The notes under the pieces were generated by a model, which worked only from the letters and a program-made list of their open reading frames with translations, was not told the origin of the DNA and did not search any database. Source: Pseudomonadota bacterium (lineage in GTDB: Bacteria > Pseudomonadota > Gammaproteobacteria > Enterobacterales > Succinivibrionaceae). From it: a stretch of 6,625 bases of DNA. The stretch is taken from positions 1-6,625 of the forward strand of contig JAEWPL010000309.1 in assembly GCA_023460615.1 (NCBI GenBank), written 5' to 3'. Numbering within the stretch: the stretch's first letter is position 1; each line of letters starts with the position of its first letter. The position numbers were made by a program, and so were the translations under genes. Positions 6,002 to 6,625 of the stretch are shown here, one piece after another.

Positions 6002-6625
6002 ATGACTGATAAAACAAATAGCTTAAAAGATAAAACCGCTAAATCAGCTCCTACTAAAGGGGAAGATTTAAAAGAAGAGGTGGTGACAAATCATACTGCT
6101 CCAAATGAGGAGCAACAGTTCCTCGATGACAAAGAAATACAACAGCAAAAAAAGTTAGAACAAGAGTATTTGATTGCTAATGAGCAGGCACAGAATCTGC
6201 GCAATCAAGATGCTTTTGCCCGCAATTTAGTTGAAAGTGAAAAAGCTTCACAATCAACCTTAAAAAACAAAGATCCTAATATGAGCGAAAAAATTCAAGA
6301 TCATACTCAAGATATCAATGCTTTAAAAATTGATACCCTAAAATCTAGAGTTAACTTTTTAACCTTCTCACTTATCATTGTAATTGGTGCAGTGGCTTTT
6401 GGTGGTTACTATCTAGACTCACATAAAAATGACAAATTTGAGCAAATTCAAGCTATAGCCAACGATGTAAAAGAGAATAAAGAGTTGGTAATAAATGCCC
6501 AAAGACATGTAGATAAGGTATTTGAAGAAGTAAAAGAAAAAGATTCTCGCATTGATAATCTTTTTGCTTCTAATGCCGATCTTAAATCTCAAAACAATTT
6601 ACTTAAGAATTCTGCAGAAGAACTT
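6002..6625 (+). CDS. hemX: HemX-like single-pass membrane coiled-coil protein, N-terminal part (3' end outside the window)
   Basis: 208 codons, open at the window end. Residues 1-116 are strongly charged and rich in Lys, Glu and Gln, with a likely helical or coiled-coil stretch around 36-68. Residues about 118-138 (FLTFSLIIVIGAVAFGGYYL) form one transmembrane helix, and from 140 on there is a long Lys/Glu-rich helix with coiled-coil character. This is the plan of HemX, the inner-membrane protein of the hemCDXY operon often labelled uroporphyrinogen-III C-methyltransferase; its biochemical role is not settled. The gene start divergent from cyaA is also where hemCDXY lies in enteric bacteria. 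The cytoplasmic N-terminal region is longer than in E. coli HemX (about 35 residues). The ATG at 6002-6004 has GAG 8 bases upstream (5991-5993), and an in-frame stop at 5990-5992 excludes a longer protein. The identity rests on architecture and position, as only the poorly conserved end is visible; any membrane coiled-coil protein remains possible. Confidence 0.6.
   Translation, partial: MTDKTNSLKDKTAKSAPTKGEDLKEEVVTNHTAPNEEQQFLDDKEIQQQKKLEQEYLIANEQAQNLRNQDAFARNLVESEKASQSTLKNKDPNMSEKIQDHTQDINALKIDTLKSRVNFLTFSLIIVIGAVAFGGYYLDSHKNDKFEQIQAIANDVKENKELVINAQRHVDKVFEEVKEKDSRIDNLFASNADLKSQNNLLKNSAEEL

Overview
The window looks like part of the core chromosome of an AT-rich gammaproteobacterium. Three things point that way. 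A class I (enterobacterial-type) adenylate cyclase is present, a type largely confined to Gammaproteobacteria. The gene order cyaA - lptM - lysA - dapF - xerC resembles the cyaA/dapF/xerC neighbourhood of Vibrio, Pseudomonas and Escherichia. Codon use is AT-rich throughout. A member of the Succinivibrionaceae/Aeromonadales is my best guess, but it rests on overall resemblance only. I see no mobile element, CRISPR array, tRNA or rRNA.

Layout. Positions 1-3207, minus strand, hold a compact cluster transcribed right to left: lptM (small lipoprotein, 2947-3207), lysA (1671-2918), dapF (827-1660) and xerC (809-1, cut by the window edge). The gaps are 28, 10 and 17 bases, each gene has a clear Shine-Dalgarno sequence, and one transcript is likely. 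A promoter with an extended -10 lies in the 97-base gap upstream of lptM, and a sequence matching the classical Fur box at 14 of 19 positions sits between its -10 and -35. Positions 3307-5760, minus strand, hold cyaA. Positions 5761-6001 are a divergent intergenic region with a cyaA promoter, a hairpin followed by eight T (a terminator on the plus strand), a small perfect inverted repeat and a promoter for the plus-strand gene. Positions 6002-6625, plus strand, hold the first 208 codons of a single-pass membrane coiled-coil protein. Its position and architecture fit HemX.

How the genes work together. DapF and LysA catalyse the last two steps of the diaminopimelate-to-lysine pathway (LL-DAP to meso-DAP to lysine), so they feed both peptidoglycan and protein synthesis. 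LptM assists maturation of the outer-membrane LPS translocon. XerC resolves chromosome dimers at division. The cluster is thus a housekeeping set for envelope and chromosome. CyaA makes cAMP for CRP.

The locus is best described as an ancestral gammaproteobacterial neighbourhood with pieces missing. There is no cyaY between cyaA and lptM, no DUF484 gene between dapF and xerC, and no hemC/hemD before the HemX-like gene. I found no undescribed multi-gene system. The points most worth checking are the Fur-box match upstream of the lptM-lysA-dapF-xerC cluster and the HemX-like gene without hemCD beside it.
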